A DNA stretch of 64,000 nt from Coxiellaceae bacterium (lineage in GTDB: Bacteria > Pseudomonadota > Gammaproteobacteria > Coxiellales > Coxiellaceae). Location: positions 22,300-86,299 of the forward strand of contig JARGOB010000013.1 in NCBI GenBank assembly GCA_029212925.1. The letters run 5' to 3'. The notes under the pieces are model-generated. The model was not told the DNA's origin and ran no database searches. It saw only the letters and a program-made list of their open reading frames with translations. Both the position numbers and the translations under genes were made by a program. This document shows, piece after piece, positions 43,623 to 52,670 of the stretch. Within the stretch, counting starts at the first letter, position 1. Each line of letters opens with the position of its first letter.

Positions 43623-44663
43623 ATGAAAAACACTAATTTACAGATTTGTAACGAAGTAATTCACCCAGGCGAGCGATTATCGCTGGCTTTGCCCCTGCCT
43701 GAATTGTACAGTTGTGCGCCATTATTCATGCCAATTAAAGTGATACACGGTAAGCAGGCAGGCCCATGTGTTCTGATTACGGCTGCTATGCATGGTAACG
43801 AATTGAACGGTACTGAGGTCATTAATCGCCTGTTAGAAATTAATGCGTTGAATAAATTGAAAGGTACTTTGATTTTAGTGCCGGTGTTGAATGTGTTTGG
43901 TTTAATGAATCGCTCGCGCTATTTGCCCGGTGGTGTTGATTTGGATCGTTGCTTCCCTGGCTCAAAAACTGGTACGCATGCTGCTCGTACGGCGCATATG
44001 TTTAGCAAAGAAATTTTTAGTAAGGCGGATTACTGCTTGGATCTTCAAACCGGCTTTATAAATTTCACCAATTTGCCTCAGATTTACGTTAATTTTCAAG
44101 ATGAGCGTGCTAAAGAGTTAGCTAAAGTATTTAACGCGCCGGTTATTTCAAATACCCAGGGTGAAAAAGGTATGTTACGTACCATGGCTTTTAAACATAA
44201 GAAACCATTCTTGATGTATGAGGCCGGTGAAGCCATGCGGTTTGATGATCATGCGATTAAAGTGGGTGTAAAAGGCATACTGAGTATATTAAGAAAATTA
44301 GAAATGTTGCCAGCCAGGATGAGTAAAAAAGAATCTCAACTGAGAGCGTTTTTTACCGACAAGAATATTTGGGTGCGCGCGAGCACCAGTGGTATTTGTC
44401 ATACCCAATGCCAATTGGGTCAACATGTTAAAAAGGGTGAATCTTTAGGTGTGTTAAAAGATCCATTTGGCGCTGCCGATAGTGTACAAATAGTGTGTCC
44501 TGAAGAGGCTGTTATTGTGGGCAAAAATAACTCGCCATTAGTGCATGAAGGTGAGGGCGTGTTCCAGTTGGCTGTATTCTCCAAAATGGCACATGCCGCC
44601 GATCATCTCGAAGAGTGGAAAGAAATAAGTCAAGAGCAATTTAAAGAGTCTTCATCGAATTAA
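43623..44663 (+). CDS. Succinylglutamate desuccinylase/aspartoacylase-family protein with altered zinc site
   Basis: A 346-residue M14-like deacylase: AAMHGNELNGTEVI gives ligands H57 and E60, RYLPGGVDLDRCFPGS follows, and MYEAGEAMRFD holds the catalytic Glu. The third zinc ligand, normally the His of DLHTG, is Gln here (Q142 in YCLDLQTG), so activity as a zinc deacylase is doubtful. A C-terminal beta-rich lipoyl-like tail starts at about 255. It is 1 bp before the MFS gene, so the two are co-transcribed and may handle one compound. Confidence 0.85.
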   Translation: MKNTNLQICNEVIHPGERLSLALPLPELYSCAPLFMPIKVIHGKQAGPCVLITAAMHGNELNGTEVINRLLEINALNKLKGTLILVPVLNVFGLMNRSRYLPGGVDLDRCFPGSKTGTHAARTAHMFSKEIFSKADYCLDLQTGFINFTNLPQIYVNFQDERAKELAKVFNAPVISNTQGEKGMLRTMAFKHKKPFLMYEAGEAMRFDDHAIKVGVKGILSILRKLEMLPARMSKKESQLRAFFTDKNIWVRASTSGICHTQCQLGQHVKKGESLGVLKDPFGAADSVQIVCPEEAVIVGKNNSPLVHEGEGVFQLAVFSKMAHAADHLEEWKEISQEQFKESSSN

Positions 44664-44664
44664 A

Positions 44665-45963
44665 ATGACTAAGCATATCAATAAATCACCTATTTCATTA
44701 TTAGGTCTTGTCATATGGGCATTGGCGGCGCTGTTTTTTTTGTATGAGTTCTTTTTACGAACCTTTGTCGGTAGCGTGGCACATCAGGTGATTCCTGATT
44801 TAAATTTAAATGCAGAAACTTTTTCGATTCTTGGTTCCGCTTATTATATTGCTTATGGTGTGATGCAAATTCCGGTGGGTATTCTCGCTGATAAGTTAGG
44901 CGTGAAACGCATCATGATTTTCGCTACTTTGGTTTGTGCGGGTGCTACTTTTTTGTTTGCACATTCGTCGGGTTTTGTTAGTGCTTTATTTAGCCGATTG
45001 TTGATGGGTTTTGGTTCATCGTTTGCTTTTGTGTGTTTGTTGGTAATTGTAGTGACATGGTTCCCTCGTAAGTTTTTTGGCTTTTTTGCTGGTAGTTCAC
45101 AATTTATTGGCACGATGGGGCCGTTATTAGCTGGCGGGCCACTGATTGCTTTAATGGCGCAATACCACCAAACGTGGCGTGTTGCATTGAGTGGTATTGG
45201 TTTGTTTGGTGTTGTGTTGGCTGTCTTGATTTTATTTATTGTAAAGAGCAAGCCGCGCGATGCAGAAAAAACATTGATTATGTTGCAGCATGAAGTGCCG
45301 TTGAAAGTTTCCTTGTTGCGTTTGATGAAAAATAAACAAGCATGGATGGTGGCGCTCTATTCAGCCACTGTGTATACCTCAATGGCATTGTTGGGTGCCA
45401 TTTGGGGGACGGAATACTTGCAAGTGAGGGGGCTTACGCAAGTGGTTGCTGCTAATATTATTTCGCTATCCTGGTTAGGTTATGCGATTGGCTGTCCATT
45501 ATTAGGAGCGTTATCTGATATTGCTAAGCGGCGTAAGCCAACACTGGTAGCTTGTGGTGTGTTAGGTCTGGTGGCTACTGCGATGATAACGTATTTGCCG
45601 TTAGGGCATATGGCATGGTGTTATGGCTTATTATTTTTTATGTTAGGCATGGCAGCGGCAGGTCAAAACGTTGGTTTTGCTGCCATTACAGAGCACGTCG
45701 ATATGCAAACGCGTGCGACAGCGCTGGGTTTAAATAATGGTGCTATTACATTATCTGCTGCATTGATACCGCCACTTGCTAGTTATTTTGTGTATTTATC
45801 AGCCGGTAAACATGCTACGCATTTATTGCCAGACAATTTTATCGTTGGTTTTAGTATTATGCCTTTATTGTTTGTTGTATCGATCATCGTGTCGCTGTTT
45901 TATTTTAAAGAAACTTATTGTCGGCCACAAAAAGAAGCCATCATATTGAAAACGTCTGTATAA
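44665..45963 (+). CDS. MFS transporter
   Basis: A 432-residue permease with 12 segments; ALAALFFLYEFFLRTFVGSV near the N-terminus and ILADKLGVKRIM between TM2 and TM3 are of the type common in Legionella-group carriers of amino acids and other small nutrients. Substrate unknown. Starts 1 bp after the aspartoacylase-like gene. A similar carrier lies at 60131. Confidence 0.85.
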   Translation: MTKHINKSPISLLGLVIWALAALFFLYEFFLRTFVGSVAHQVIPDLNLNAETFSILGSAYYIAYGVMQIPVGILADKLGVKRIMIFATLVCAGATFLFAHSSGFVSALFSRLLMGFGSSFAFVCLLVIVVTWFPRKFFGFFAGSSQFIGTMGPLLAGGPLIALMAQYHQTWRVALSGIGLFGVVLAVLILFIVKSKPRDAEKTLIMLQHEVPLKVSLLRLMKNKQAWMVALYSATVYTSMALLGAIWGTEYLQVRGLTQVVAANIISLSWLGYAIGCPLLGALSDIAKRRKPTLVACGVLGLVATAMITYLPLGHMAWCYGLLFFMLGMAAAGQNVGFAAITEHVDMQTRATALGLNNGAITLSAALIPPLASYFVYLSAGKHATHLLPDNFIVGFSIMPLLFVVSIIVSLFYFKETYCRPQKEAIILKTSV

Positions 45964-45986
45964 GTATTTTAAATAAGAGAGGTAGT

Positions 45987-47348
45987 ATGAACGAAGATGA
46001 TGAACATGTGTTTCGCACCCCGTTAGAAAGTAAGGTCAAAGAATTACTGACACCATTTCAGCAATATATCAACAGCCAGGTGACCGCCAGTATATTCCTA
46101 CTATCTTGTACTTTAATTGCATTGGTGTGGGCGAGTATGCCCAGTATTTCTGCTTGGTACACTAGCTTTGTTCATGTTGGTATTGGTATTCATGTATCTG
46201 ATTATGTCATAAAAAAACCAGTAGAATTTTGGGTGAATGATGTTTTATTGACGTTTTTTTTCTTTTTTGTAGGGCTTGAGATCAAACGTGAATTTTTAGT
46301 CGGTGAGTTAATGAATGTGCGCAGAGCGGCATTTGTTTTTTTTGCTGCTGTGGGTGGTATGGTGGTTCCGGCGCTTATTTATTTTCTGGTGAATGCCGGC
46401 AGCGCTGCTCAGCATGGCTGGGGTATACCAATGGCGACAGATACCGCTTTTGCATTAGGCATACTCAGTTGCTTTAAAAGTAAACTACCTAAAGGCGCTT
46501 TCACTTTCCTAGCCGCCCTAGCAATTATTGATGATATCAGTGCGATAGTAGTTATTGCAATTTTTTATACACAGCACGTTAGTGTGCCTATGCTGCTTAT
46601 AGCATTTGCCATGGTATTAATTTTATTTTTATTTAATTCGGCGGGTTTTCGTAAACCGTTACCCTATATTGTTGTGGGTTTAATCATGTGGACGGCTATT
46701 GAAGCGGCAGGCATTCATGGCACGTTAGCAGGAATCTTGGTAGCGTTTATGATTCCGGCTAGACCGGCGAAGGGGCCTAAGCACTTTATCCGCCGCGTCA
46801 GTTCGTTGTTGAAAAATTTTGAAAAGCGTAAAAATACAACCGCATTGGTGCTAGAGGATGAAAAGCAACATGCGGTGCTAGAAGAGGTGGAAGAAATTGC
46901 CAAGCAAGCGACGACACCATTGCAACGCTGGGAAAGCAAATTAGAGCTGCCGATTGCGCTGGTGATATTGCCGTTGTTTGCACTGGTTAATGCAGGTATT
47001 CCCGTACGGCTTGATTTGATTGGTCATATTTTTACTCATCGTATTTCACTCGGAATTTTGTTGGGGCTGTGTATCGGTAAGCCATTGGGGGTGTTGTTGA
47101 TGTGTCGAATAGCTTTATGGCTAAATTGCGGTAATTTACCTGATGGCATAGTTTTTAAAGACTTAATTGGTGTTTCGATCCTCACTGGTATTGGTTTTAC
47201 CATGTCGTTATTTATCTCAAATATCGCTTTCCCTGATCCAAACCATTTGTTATTGGCGAAAGCGGCTATTTTATTGGCTTCGATAATGTCGGGCGTTGTC
47301 GGCGCGGTGGTTATCTTATCCACTAAGCGAAAAACGCTCTTGAAATAA
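45987..47348 (+). CDS. nhaA: Na+/H+ antiporter NhaA
   Basis: A 453-residue inner-membrane antiporter. The open frame extends to 45918 inside the MFS gene, but the ATG at 45987 has AGAGAGG upstream. Signatures: FFVGLEIKREFLVGEL, GGMVVPALIY, GIPMATDTAFALG (the two-aspartate sodium site is ATDT and, further, IIDDISAI), and GIHGTLAGILVAFMIP. It exports sodium in exchange for protons. A cytosolic insert of about 60 charged residues at 275-330 is longer than in E. coli NhaA. Confidence 0.93.
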   Translation: MNEDDEHVFRTPLESKVKELLTPFQQYINSQVTASIFLLSCTLIALVWASMPSISAWYTSFVHVGIGIHVSDYVIKKPVEFWVNDVLLTFFFFFVGLEIKREFLVGELMNVRRAAFVFFAAVGGMVVPALIYFLVNAGSAAQHGWGIPMATDTAFALGILSCFKSKLPKGAFTFLAALAIIDDISAIVVIAIFYTQHVSVPMLLIAFAMVLILFLFNSAGFRKPLPYIVVGLIMWTAIEAAGIHGTLAGILVAFMIPARPAKGPKHFIRRVSSLLKNFEKRKNTTALVLEDEKQHAVLEEVEEIAKQATTPLQRWESKLELPIALVILPLFALVNAGIPVRLDLIGHIFTHRISLGILLGLCIGKPLGVLLMCRIALWLNCGNLPDGIVFKDLIGVSILTGIGFTMSLFISNIAFPDPNHLLLAKAAILLASIMSGVVGAVVILSTKRKTLLK

Positions 47349-47412
47349 AAATCGTTTAGCCTTATATACAGTCGTAACCGTTTAACGATTACTATTTGAA
47401 AGGACACTGTCA

Positions 47413-48384
47413 ATGCAAAAACTGGTTGATCAATTTAAACAATTATTAACATATTTGAATGGTCATATTCTTGGTCAAGAAAAATTAACACAACGACTGG
47501 TGATCGCCTTGCTAACCGGTGGTCATTTATTGGTAGAAGGGGCGCCAGGTTTAGCAAAAACAACAGCGATCAAAGTATTAGCCAGTTGTATCGAGGGCGA
47601 TTATCACCGTATACAATTTACACCTGATTTATTACCGGCAGATCTCACTGGTACCGATATCTATCGCCCGCAAGATGGTAGCTTTTATTTCCAGAAAGGG
47701 CCTATTTTCCATAATATCATCTTGGCCGATGAGGTGAATCGCTCACCGGCAAAAGTCCAATCGGCGCTATTAGAAGCGATGGCTGAAAATCAAGTAACGA
47801 TTGGTAGGCAAACCTATGCCTTGCCTGAATTGTTTATGGTGATGGCAACCCAAAACCCTATTGAGCAAGAAGGCACATACCATTTGCCTGAGGCACAATT
47901 GGATCGGTTTTTAATGTATGTCACCATCGATTACCCGGCGGCTGATGCTGAACAAAAAATATTACGCTTAAATCGTGATAACCAACGCGGTAGTGATGAT
48001 AAAAAAACAATGGCCAGTTGTCAGGTGTCGCAAGCTGATATTTTTTCAGCGAGACAGCAAATACTTAACCTGCACATGTCAGCTGAAGTAGAAGAATATA
48101 TTGTGCAATTGATTATGGCGACACGTGATAGTGAGCAACACAATAGTCCTTTTAGCCAGTATATTCGTTTTGGTGCAAGTCCACGTGGTACTATCGCACT
48201 CGATCTGTGTGCACGTGCACATGCGTGGTTGTCGGGGCAAGATTTTGTGAGTCCGAGTGATGTGCATGCCATTATTCCTGATGTGCTGCGTCATCGCATA
48301 CTACTCAACTTTGAAGCAGAAGCTGAAAATGTTTCAACTGATGAAATTATTAATCAATTATTAAATTATGTTGCCATTCCTTAA
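47413..48384 (+). CDS. MoxR-family AAA+ ATPase
   Basis: A 323-residue AAA+ protein: GGHLLVEGAPGLAKTTAIK (Walker A, about residues 36-54), IILADEVNRSPAKVQ (Walker B), TQNPIEQEGTYHLPEAQLDRF. MoxR proteins act as chaperones for VWA proteins. AAAGGAC precedes the ATG. First gene of a seven-gene operon with a DUF58 gene, DUF4381, two VWA genes, a TPR gene and batD. Confidence 0.93.
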   Translation: MQKLVDQFKQLLTYLNGHILGQEKLTQRLVIALLTGGHLLVEGAPGLAKTTAIKVLASCIEGDYHRIQFTPDLLPADLTGTDIYRPQDGSFYFQKGPIFHNIILADEVNRSPAKVQSALLEAMAENQVTIGRQTYALPELFMVMATQNPIEQEGTYHLPEAQLDRFLMYVTIDYPAADAEQKILRLNRDNQRGSDDKKTMASCQVSQADIFSARQQILNLHMSAEVEEYIVQLIMATRDSEQHNSPFSQYIRFGASPRGTIALDLCARAHAWLSGQDFVSPSDVHAIIPDVLRHRILLNFEAEAENVSTDEIINQLLNYVAIP

Positions 48385-49321
48385 AAAACGAAACAAAAGT
48401 CATACGGCACCGAATGATAGCGGTACTCAGGTTTCGCTCGATGAATTGTTACGTTTACGATTTTTGTGCCCCAGCATCGAGCTGTACTCACATCAGCATG
48501 CGAGTAGTCATCACATAGGTGGGCGACAATCAAATGCACGCGGTCGCGGTATGGAGTTTGATGAGGTGCGTGACTACCAACCGGGGGATGATATTCGATT
48601 AATCAATTGGCAGATGACAGCACGTATGGGCAGACCTTTTACCAAGATATACAAAGAAGAACGTGAAAAGCCGACCTTTCTTGTGGTTGATCAATCCAGT
48701 TCAATGCATTTTGGTACCCGAGTAGCTTTTAAATCAGTAGTAGCTGCTAAGATTGCTGGTCTGCTGGCGTGGTCTGTATATCATTACGGCGATCAGATTG
48801 GCGGTGTGGTTTTTAATGAGAATCAACAGCACCTAATTCCACCCAAGCGAACTAAAAATACATTAGTCAGGTTGCTTACTTATTTACGTACTTTTTGTAA
48901 TCAAATCAGTGACGCAACAAGCATGCAGCACAGCTTACAATCCAGCTTGCAATTGCTGATAAGAAAACGTGTTCATGGTTCGCTGATTATTGCGATTTCA
49001 GATTTTTATGCCTGTGATGAACAAACGTTAGCGGTTATGGGTAGGCTGGCTGAACGTAATGATGTCGTGGTGTATTTTGTTTATGATCGATTGGAGCGTT
49101 ATGCGCCGCAACCAGGGCAGTATGTGGTAAGCGACGGTGAAAATACATTACAAGTTGACCTCAGTACAGCTAATCATATAAAGCGTTATACGCAGCAATT
49201 TGCTGAGCGATTGGCAGTTGTTAAAAAGTATTGCCAATCACATCATATTCGTTTTAATGCGGTGTGTTCAGAAGATGATTGGGTAAAAAAAGTGAGTGCG
49301 GGGGTGAGTCATCATGGGTAA
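48368..49321 (+). CDS. DUF58 protein (Bat operon)
   Basis: A 317-residue protein with GRGMEFDEVRDYQPGDDIRLINWQMTAR (the DUF58 signature, near residues 58-85) and a VWA-like half beginning FLVVDQSSSM. Cytosolic or membrane-peripheral. It overlaps moxR by 17 bp and the next gene by 8 bp. Always found with MoxR and batA-type genes; exact role unknown. Confidence 0.9.
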   Translation: MLPFLKKRNKSHTAPNDSGTQVSLDELLRLRFLCPSIELYSHQHASSHHIGGRQSNARGRGMEFDEVRDYQPGDDIRLINWQMTARMGRPFTKIYKEEREKPTFLVVDQSSSMHFGTRVAFKSVVAAKIAGLLAWSVYHYGDQIGGVVFNENQQHLIPPKRTKNTLVRLLTYLRTFCNQISDATSMQHSLQSSLQLLIRKRVHGSLIIAISDFYACDEQTLAVMGRLAERNDVVVYFVYDRLERYAPQPGQYVVSDGENTLQVDLSTANHIKRYTQQFAERLAVVKKYCQSHHIRFNAVCSEDDWVKKVSAGVSHHG

Positions 49322-49784
49322 AGCGCCACTAAGCCAACTGCGTGATATACATTTACCTGCCGCCGTATCCTGGTGGCCGCTATCGATCGGTTGGTACATT
49401 GTTGGTTGTCTGATCATTTTGCTATTGGTTGTCGCTAGCATTTTTATTATTAAACGCATGAAACGATATGCCTTACAGCGTGAAGCATTGGATCGGTTGC
49501 ACGTGCTCAAACAGCATTACTTGGCCGACTCGGATAACAACGCTACGTTGGGACAATTGAATAAGTTATTAAAGCAAGTCGCCATGACAGTATATCCCGA
49601 TCAAGCCGTGGCCAATTTGCAGGGTGATGCGTGGTTAGCATTCTTAGATAAAACAGGCAAAACAACACAATTCACACAGGGCGAGGGTCGCTGCTTACGT
49701 GTGGCACCCTATCAAAAGCATGCGGCTGATAAGGGTGTCGTATTATTTGAGTTAGCGCAGCAATGGATACGGAGGCAGTCATGA
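49314..49784 (+). CDS. DUF4381 membrane protein
   Basis: A 156-residue protein: LRDIHLPAAVSWWPLSIGWYIVGCLIILLLV is the typical N-terminal membrane anchor of DUF4381, followed by a soluble helical region. Overlaps the DUF58 gene and the next VWA gene (ATGA). Confidence 0.85.
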   Translation: MGKAPLSQLRDIHLPAAVSWWPLSIGWYIVGCLIILLLVVASIFIIKRMKRYALQREALDRLHVLKQHYLADSDNNATLGQLNKLLKQVAMTVYPDQAVANLQGDAWLAFLDKTGKTTQFTQGEGRCLRVAPYQKHAADKGVVLFELAQQWIRRQS

Positions 49785-50794
49785 TACAGATAGCCTATCC
49801 ATGGATATTTTGTGTGTTGCCATTACCTTGGCTTATTTATCGTTGGTTACCAAGGGCAGAGCAGACACAGCAAACAGCCTTAAAAGTACCGTTTTTTCTG
49901 CAGCTAAAAAACTTGCAATACGACACTAACCACGCAGCGATGCCCCATTTAACTCGACGTGTTATTGCGTTTGGTGTTATCTGGGTATTGTTAGTTTTTG
50001 CCGCTGTCGGTCCGCAGTGGTTGGGGGAGCCACTGCAATTGCCGCGAACCGGGCGTGACCTATTGTTGGCTGTTGATTTATCGGGCAGTATGAAAACACC
50101 TGATATGCAAGTGGCGGGACAACGAATCAGTCGATTGAAACTAGTGAAAAAAGTGGTACGTCAGTTTATTGCTAAGCGTAAAGGTGATCGTTTGGGTTTG
50201 ATCTTATTTGGTAGCCGTGCCTACTTACAAACGCCATTAACCTTCGATCATAAAACGGTAGCTGAAATGCTAGACGATGCCACGATTGGTTTAGCTGGCA
50301 TGCAAACAGCGATTGGTGATGCGATTGGTTTATCGATTAAACGATTGATGCATTACCCCAAAGATTCGCGTGCATTAATATTAGTGACCGATGGTAGTAA
50401 TAATGCCGGTGCTACAGATCCGCTGGAGGCTGCAAAAATAGCGGCGCAGTTAGGCATTCGAATTTACACCATTGGTTTGGGGGCGGGTCAGGTGATGGTG
50501 AACTCACTGTTTGGGCCACAGCAAGTGAATCTGTCGCGCGATCTAGATACATCATTATTGAAGAAGGTGGCAACGATAACGGATGGCAAATACTTTCGTG
50601 CCGATCAAGAGGATGATTTAAGTCGGATATATCAAATTATTAATCAGCTAGAACCGATTAAGGGCGATGCTATCACGCTACGCCCAATTAAGCAGTTGTA
50701 TCCCTATCCGTTAGCATTGGCTGTGTTGTTGGTGTGTTTGTTAGCGCTATGGCAAATGTGGCGTCGCAAACAGGATCGAGGAGCTGCGCGATGA
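49781..50794 (+). CDS. batA: VWA-domain membrane protein, BatA-like
   Basis: The ATG at 49781 with GGAGG at 49771 is preferred over 49763; length 337. Two N-terminal and one C-terminal membrane segment surround a VWA domain with an intact MIDAS motif, D99-L-S101-G-S103 (AVDLSGSM), and ILVTDGSNN. It is expected to bind a divalent metal and a partner in the periplasm, working with MoxR. It overlaps the batB-like gene by 4 bp. Confidence 0.88.
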   Translation: MIQIAYPWIFCVLPLPWLIYRWLPRAEQTQQTALKVPFFLQLKNLQYDTNHAAMPHLTRRVIAFGVIWVLLVFAAVGPQWLGEPLQLPRTGRDLLLAVDLSGSMKTPDMQVAGQRISRLKLVKKVVRQFIAKRKGDRLGLILFGSRAYLQTPLTFDHKTVAEMLDDATIGLAGMQTAIGDAIGLSIKRLMHYPKDSRALILVTDGSNNAGATDPLEAAKIAAQLGIRIYTIGLGAGQVMVNSLFGPQQVNLSRDLDTSLLKKVATITDGKYFRADQEDDLSRIYQIINQLEPIKGDAITLRPIKQLYPYPLALAVLLVCLLALWQMWRRKQDRGAAR

Positions 50795-51783
50795 TGTTTC
50801 ATTTTATTCGTCCTTGGTGCTTGTTTGCCGTTATACCCATTGCCCTACTAGTCGTATTGTGGCAAACCAAATCCATGCAACACAATAATTGGCGGCAGGT
50901 ATGTGACCCACATTTATTACCATCATTACTCTCTAGTAATGACGCAACACGGTCTTACTGGGGACGTATTATATTATGGCTAGCAGTATTGTTGTGTATT
51001 ATTGCCTTAGCTGGACCTAGCTGGTCGCACTATCCGCAACCGGTGTATCGACACAGCAATGCGCGTGTTATTGTTTTAGGGTTGAATCAGAGCATGAAGG
51101 CAAAAGATGTGCTGCCTTCTCGTTTACAACGTGCCAAGTATAAGGTGTTAGATTTATTAAATAATATCCATGAGGGGCAAACTGGTTTGATTGTATTTAG
51201 CCAGCGCCCGTTTGTGGTTTCTCCGTTGACTGAAGATACGCAAACCATTGCCGCTATGGTGCCGGTGTTGGATACCAGCGTGATGCCAGTGCAGGGCAGT
51301 AATCTGGCTGGCGCTATTGTAAAAGCAGCGGCATTGATGAAGCAGAATGGCGCTGCCACCGGTAGCATCATTGTGATTACAGATAGCGTTGCTGATCATC
51401 ACGCAATTGAAAAGGCGAAGGATTTACGACATCAAGGATACCGTACTTATGTGATGGGAGTGGGTTCAGCAGCGGGTGCACCTGTATCACTTGATTCTGG
51501 TAGCTTTATGAAAAATCAACAGGGCGGTATTGTTATCGCTAGGTTGGATCGTCATTCGTTGCAACGTTTAGCAACCGCCGGTGGTGGTCAATATGTTCAG
51601 TACACCAATAACAATCAAGATATTCATGCTTTATTGCAAATGACTGATCATAAAAGTCGATTAGGACAATCATCGTCTGAAGCTAAATTGTTATGGAAAG
51701 ATCAAGGCAAATGGTTTATTTGGCCATTACTTGTTTTGGTTGCCTTGGCTTGCCGACGTGGTTGGTGGGAGTCTATCCTATGA
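50791..51783 (+). CDS. batB: VWA-domain membrane protein, BatB-like with degenerate MIDAS
   Basis: The ATG at 50791 (GAGGAG at 50778) is preferred over 50734; length 330. Layout as BatA with a hydrophobic N-terminal and C-terminal segment. The metal motif normally DxSxS reads G97-L-N99-Q-S101 here, so both the Asp and first Ser are lost, while the following KDVLPSRLQRAK block typical of BatB is kept. It may be a non-metal-binding partner of BatA. The stop overlaps the start of the next gene. Confidence 0.85.
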   Translation: MMFHFIRPWCLFAVIPIALLVVLWQTKSMQHNNWRQVCDPHLLPSLLSSNDATRSYWGRIILWLAVLLCIIALAGPSWSHYPQPVYRHSNARVIVLGLNQSMKAKDVLPSRLQRAKYKVLDLLNNIHEGQTGLIVFSQRPFVVSPLTEDTQTIAAMVPVLDTSVMPVQGSNLAGAIVKAAALMKQNGAATGSIIVITDSVADHHAIEKAKDLRHQGYRTYVMGVGSAAGAPVSLDSGSFMKNQQGGIVIARLDRHSLQRLATAGGGQYVQYTNNNQDIHALLQMTDHKSRLGQSSSEAKLLWKDQGKWFIWPLLVLVALACRRGWWESIL

Positions 51784-52670
51784 AAAAAATTGTGTTAGTT
51801 TTTTTGTTATGTTTGGTTCCGTTGTGTGGCTATGCTTTGCACTGGCAGGACTTATGGTCAACGCAAGACCAACAAGGGCAGCAATGGTTTAACAACAATA
51901 AACCGAATAAAGCTGCACAAAGTTTTAATGACCCGCACTGGAAAGCGGCAGCGCTGTATCGTGCTGGTAAATACCAGCAGGCAGCTAAGTTGTATTCAAA
52001 CTACAACACCAAGCACGCTTATTATAATCAAGGCAATGCTTTGGCAAAAGCAGGTGACTATCAAAAAGCGCTAAAGGCATATAACCAAGCGTTGGCAATC
52101 GATCCGTCAATGGCTGATGCTAAAACCAATAAAAAACTAATTAATAAGCTATTGCAGCAGCAGAAAGCAAAACAAAAAAATCGAAACCAAGAGCAGTCGT
52201 CAGACAATAAGTCGAATAAGCAGCAGGGTTCACAGCAAACGCAGAGAAATAGTGGTAATAATGGCGCTAATAATAAAGACTTACGCAACGGGCAAAGCAG
52301 GTCAGGTAAAAAAAATAAGTCACCAGAGCCTAATCAGCGCGGCGAAATGGATAAGGCAAATCAATCGAATCAAAAAAATAAGTCGACTGAAGCGGCTAAG
52401 GCAAGTCAATCGAATAAAACAAGCAAGTCGACTGAAGCGGCTAAGGCAAGTCAATCGAGTGAAAAAAATAACTCAACCAAAGCGGATAAGATAAGCAAGT
52501 CGAATAAGGTAAGTAAAGCGAGTAAAAAAAACAAATCGACTGAAGCGGGTAGGGGAGGTAAATCGGGTAAAAGAGGAATTCAGCAATGGTTGGATAAAGT
52601 ACCTGATGATCCTGGTGGACTATTGCGCCGTAAGTTTTTACGTGATTACCAAAGAGAAAATGCGTCATGA
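51780..52670 (+). CDS. TPR-domain protein of Bat operon with 15-residue repeat linker
   Basis: A 296-residue protein starting at 51780 (ATGA overlap with batB). It has a signal peptide (MKKIVLVFLLCLVPLCGYA), then TPR units (AALYRAGKYQQAAKLYSNY, GNALAKAGDYQKALKAYNQAL). From about residue 130 a long Lys/Ser/Asn/Gln low-complexity linker includes two 45-bp direct repeats at 52380 and 52425 encoding KSTEAAKASQS. A short C-terminal WLDKVPDDPGGLLRRKF motif is typical of BatC/BatE-type members. Confidence 0.85.
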   Translation: MKKIVLVFLLCLVPLCGYALHWQDLWSTQDQQGQQWFNNNKPNKAAQSFNDPHWKAAALYRAGKYQQAAKLYSNYNTKHAYYNQGNALAKAGDYQKALKAYNQALAIDPSMADAKTNKKLINKLLQQQKAKQKNRNQEQSSDNKSNKQQGSQQTQRNSGNNGANNKDLRNGQSRSGKKNKSPEPNQRGEMDKANQSNQKNKSTEAAKASQSNKTSKSTEAAKASQSSEKNNSTKADKISKSNKVSKASKKNKSTEAGRGGKSGKRGIQQWLDKVPDDPGGLLRRKFLRDYQRENAS

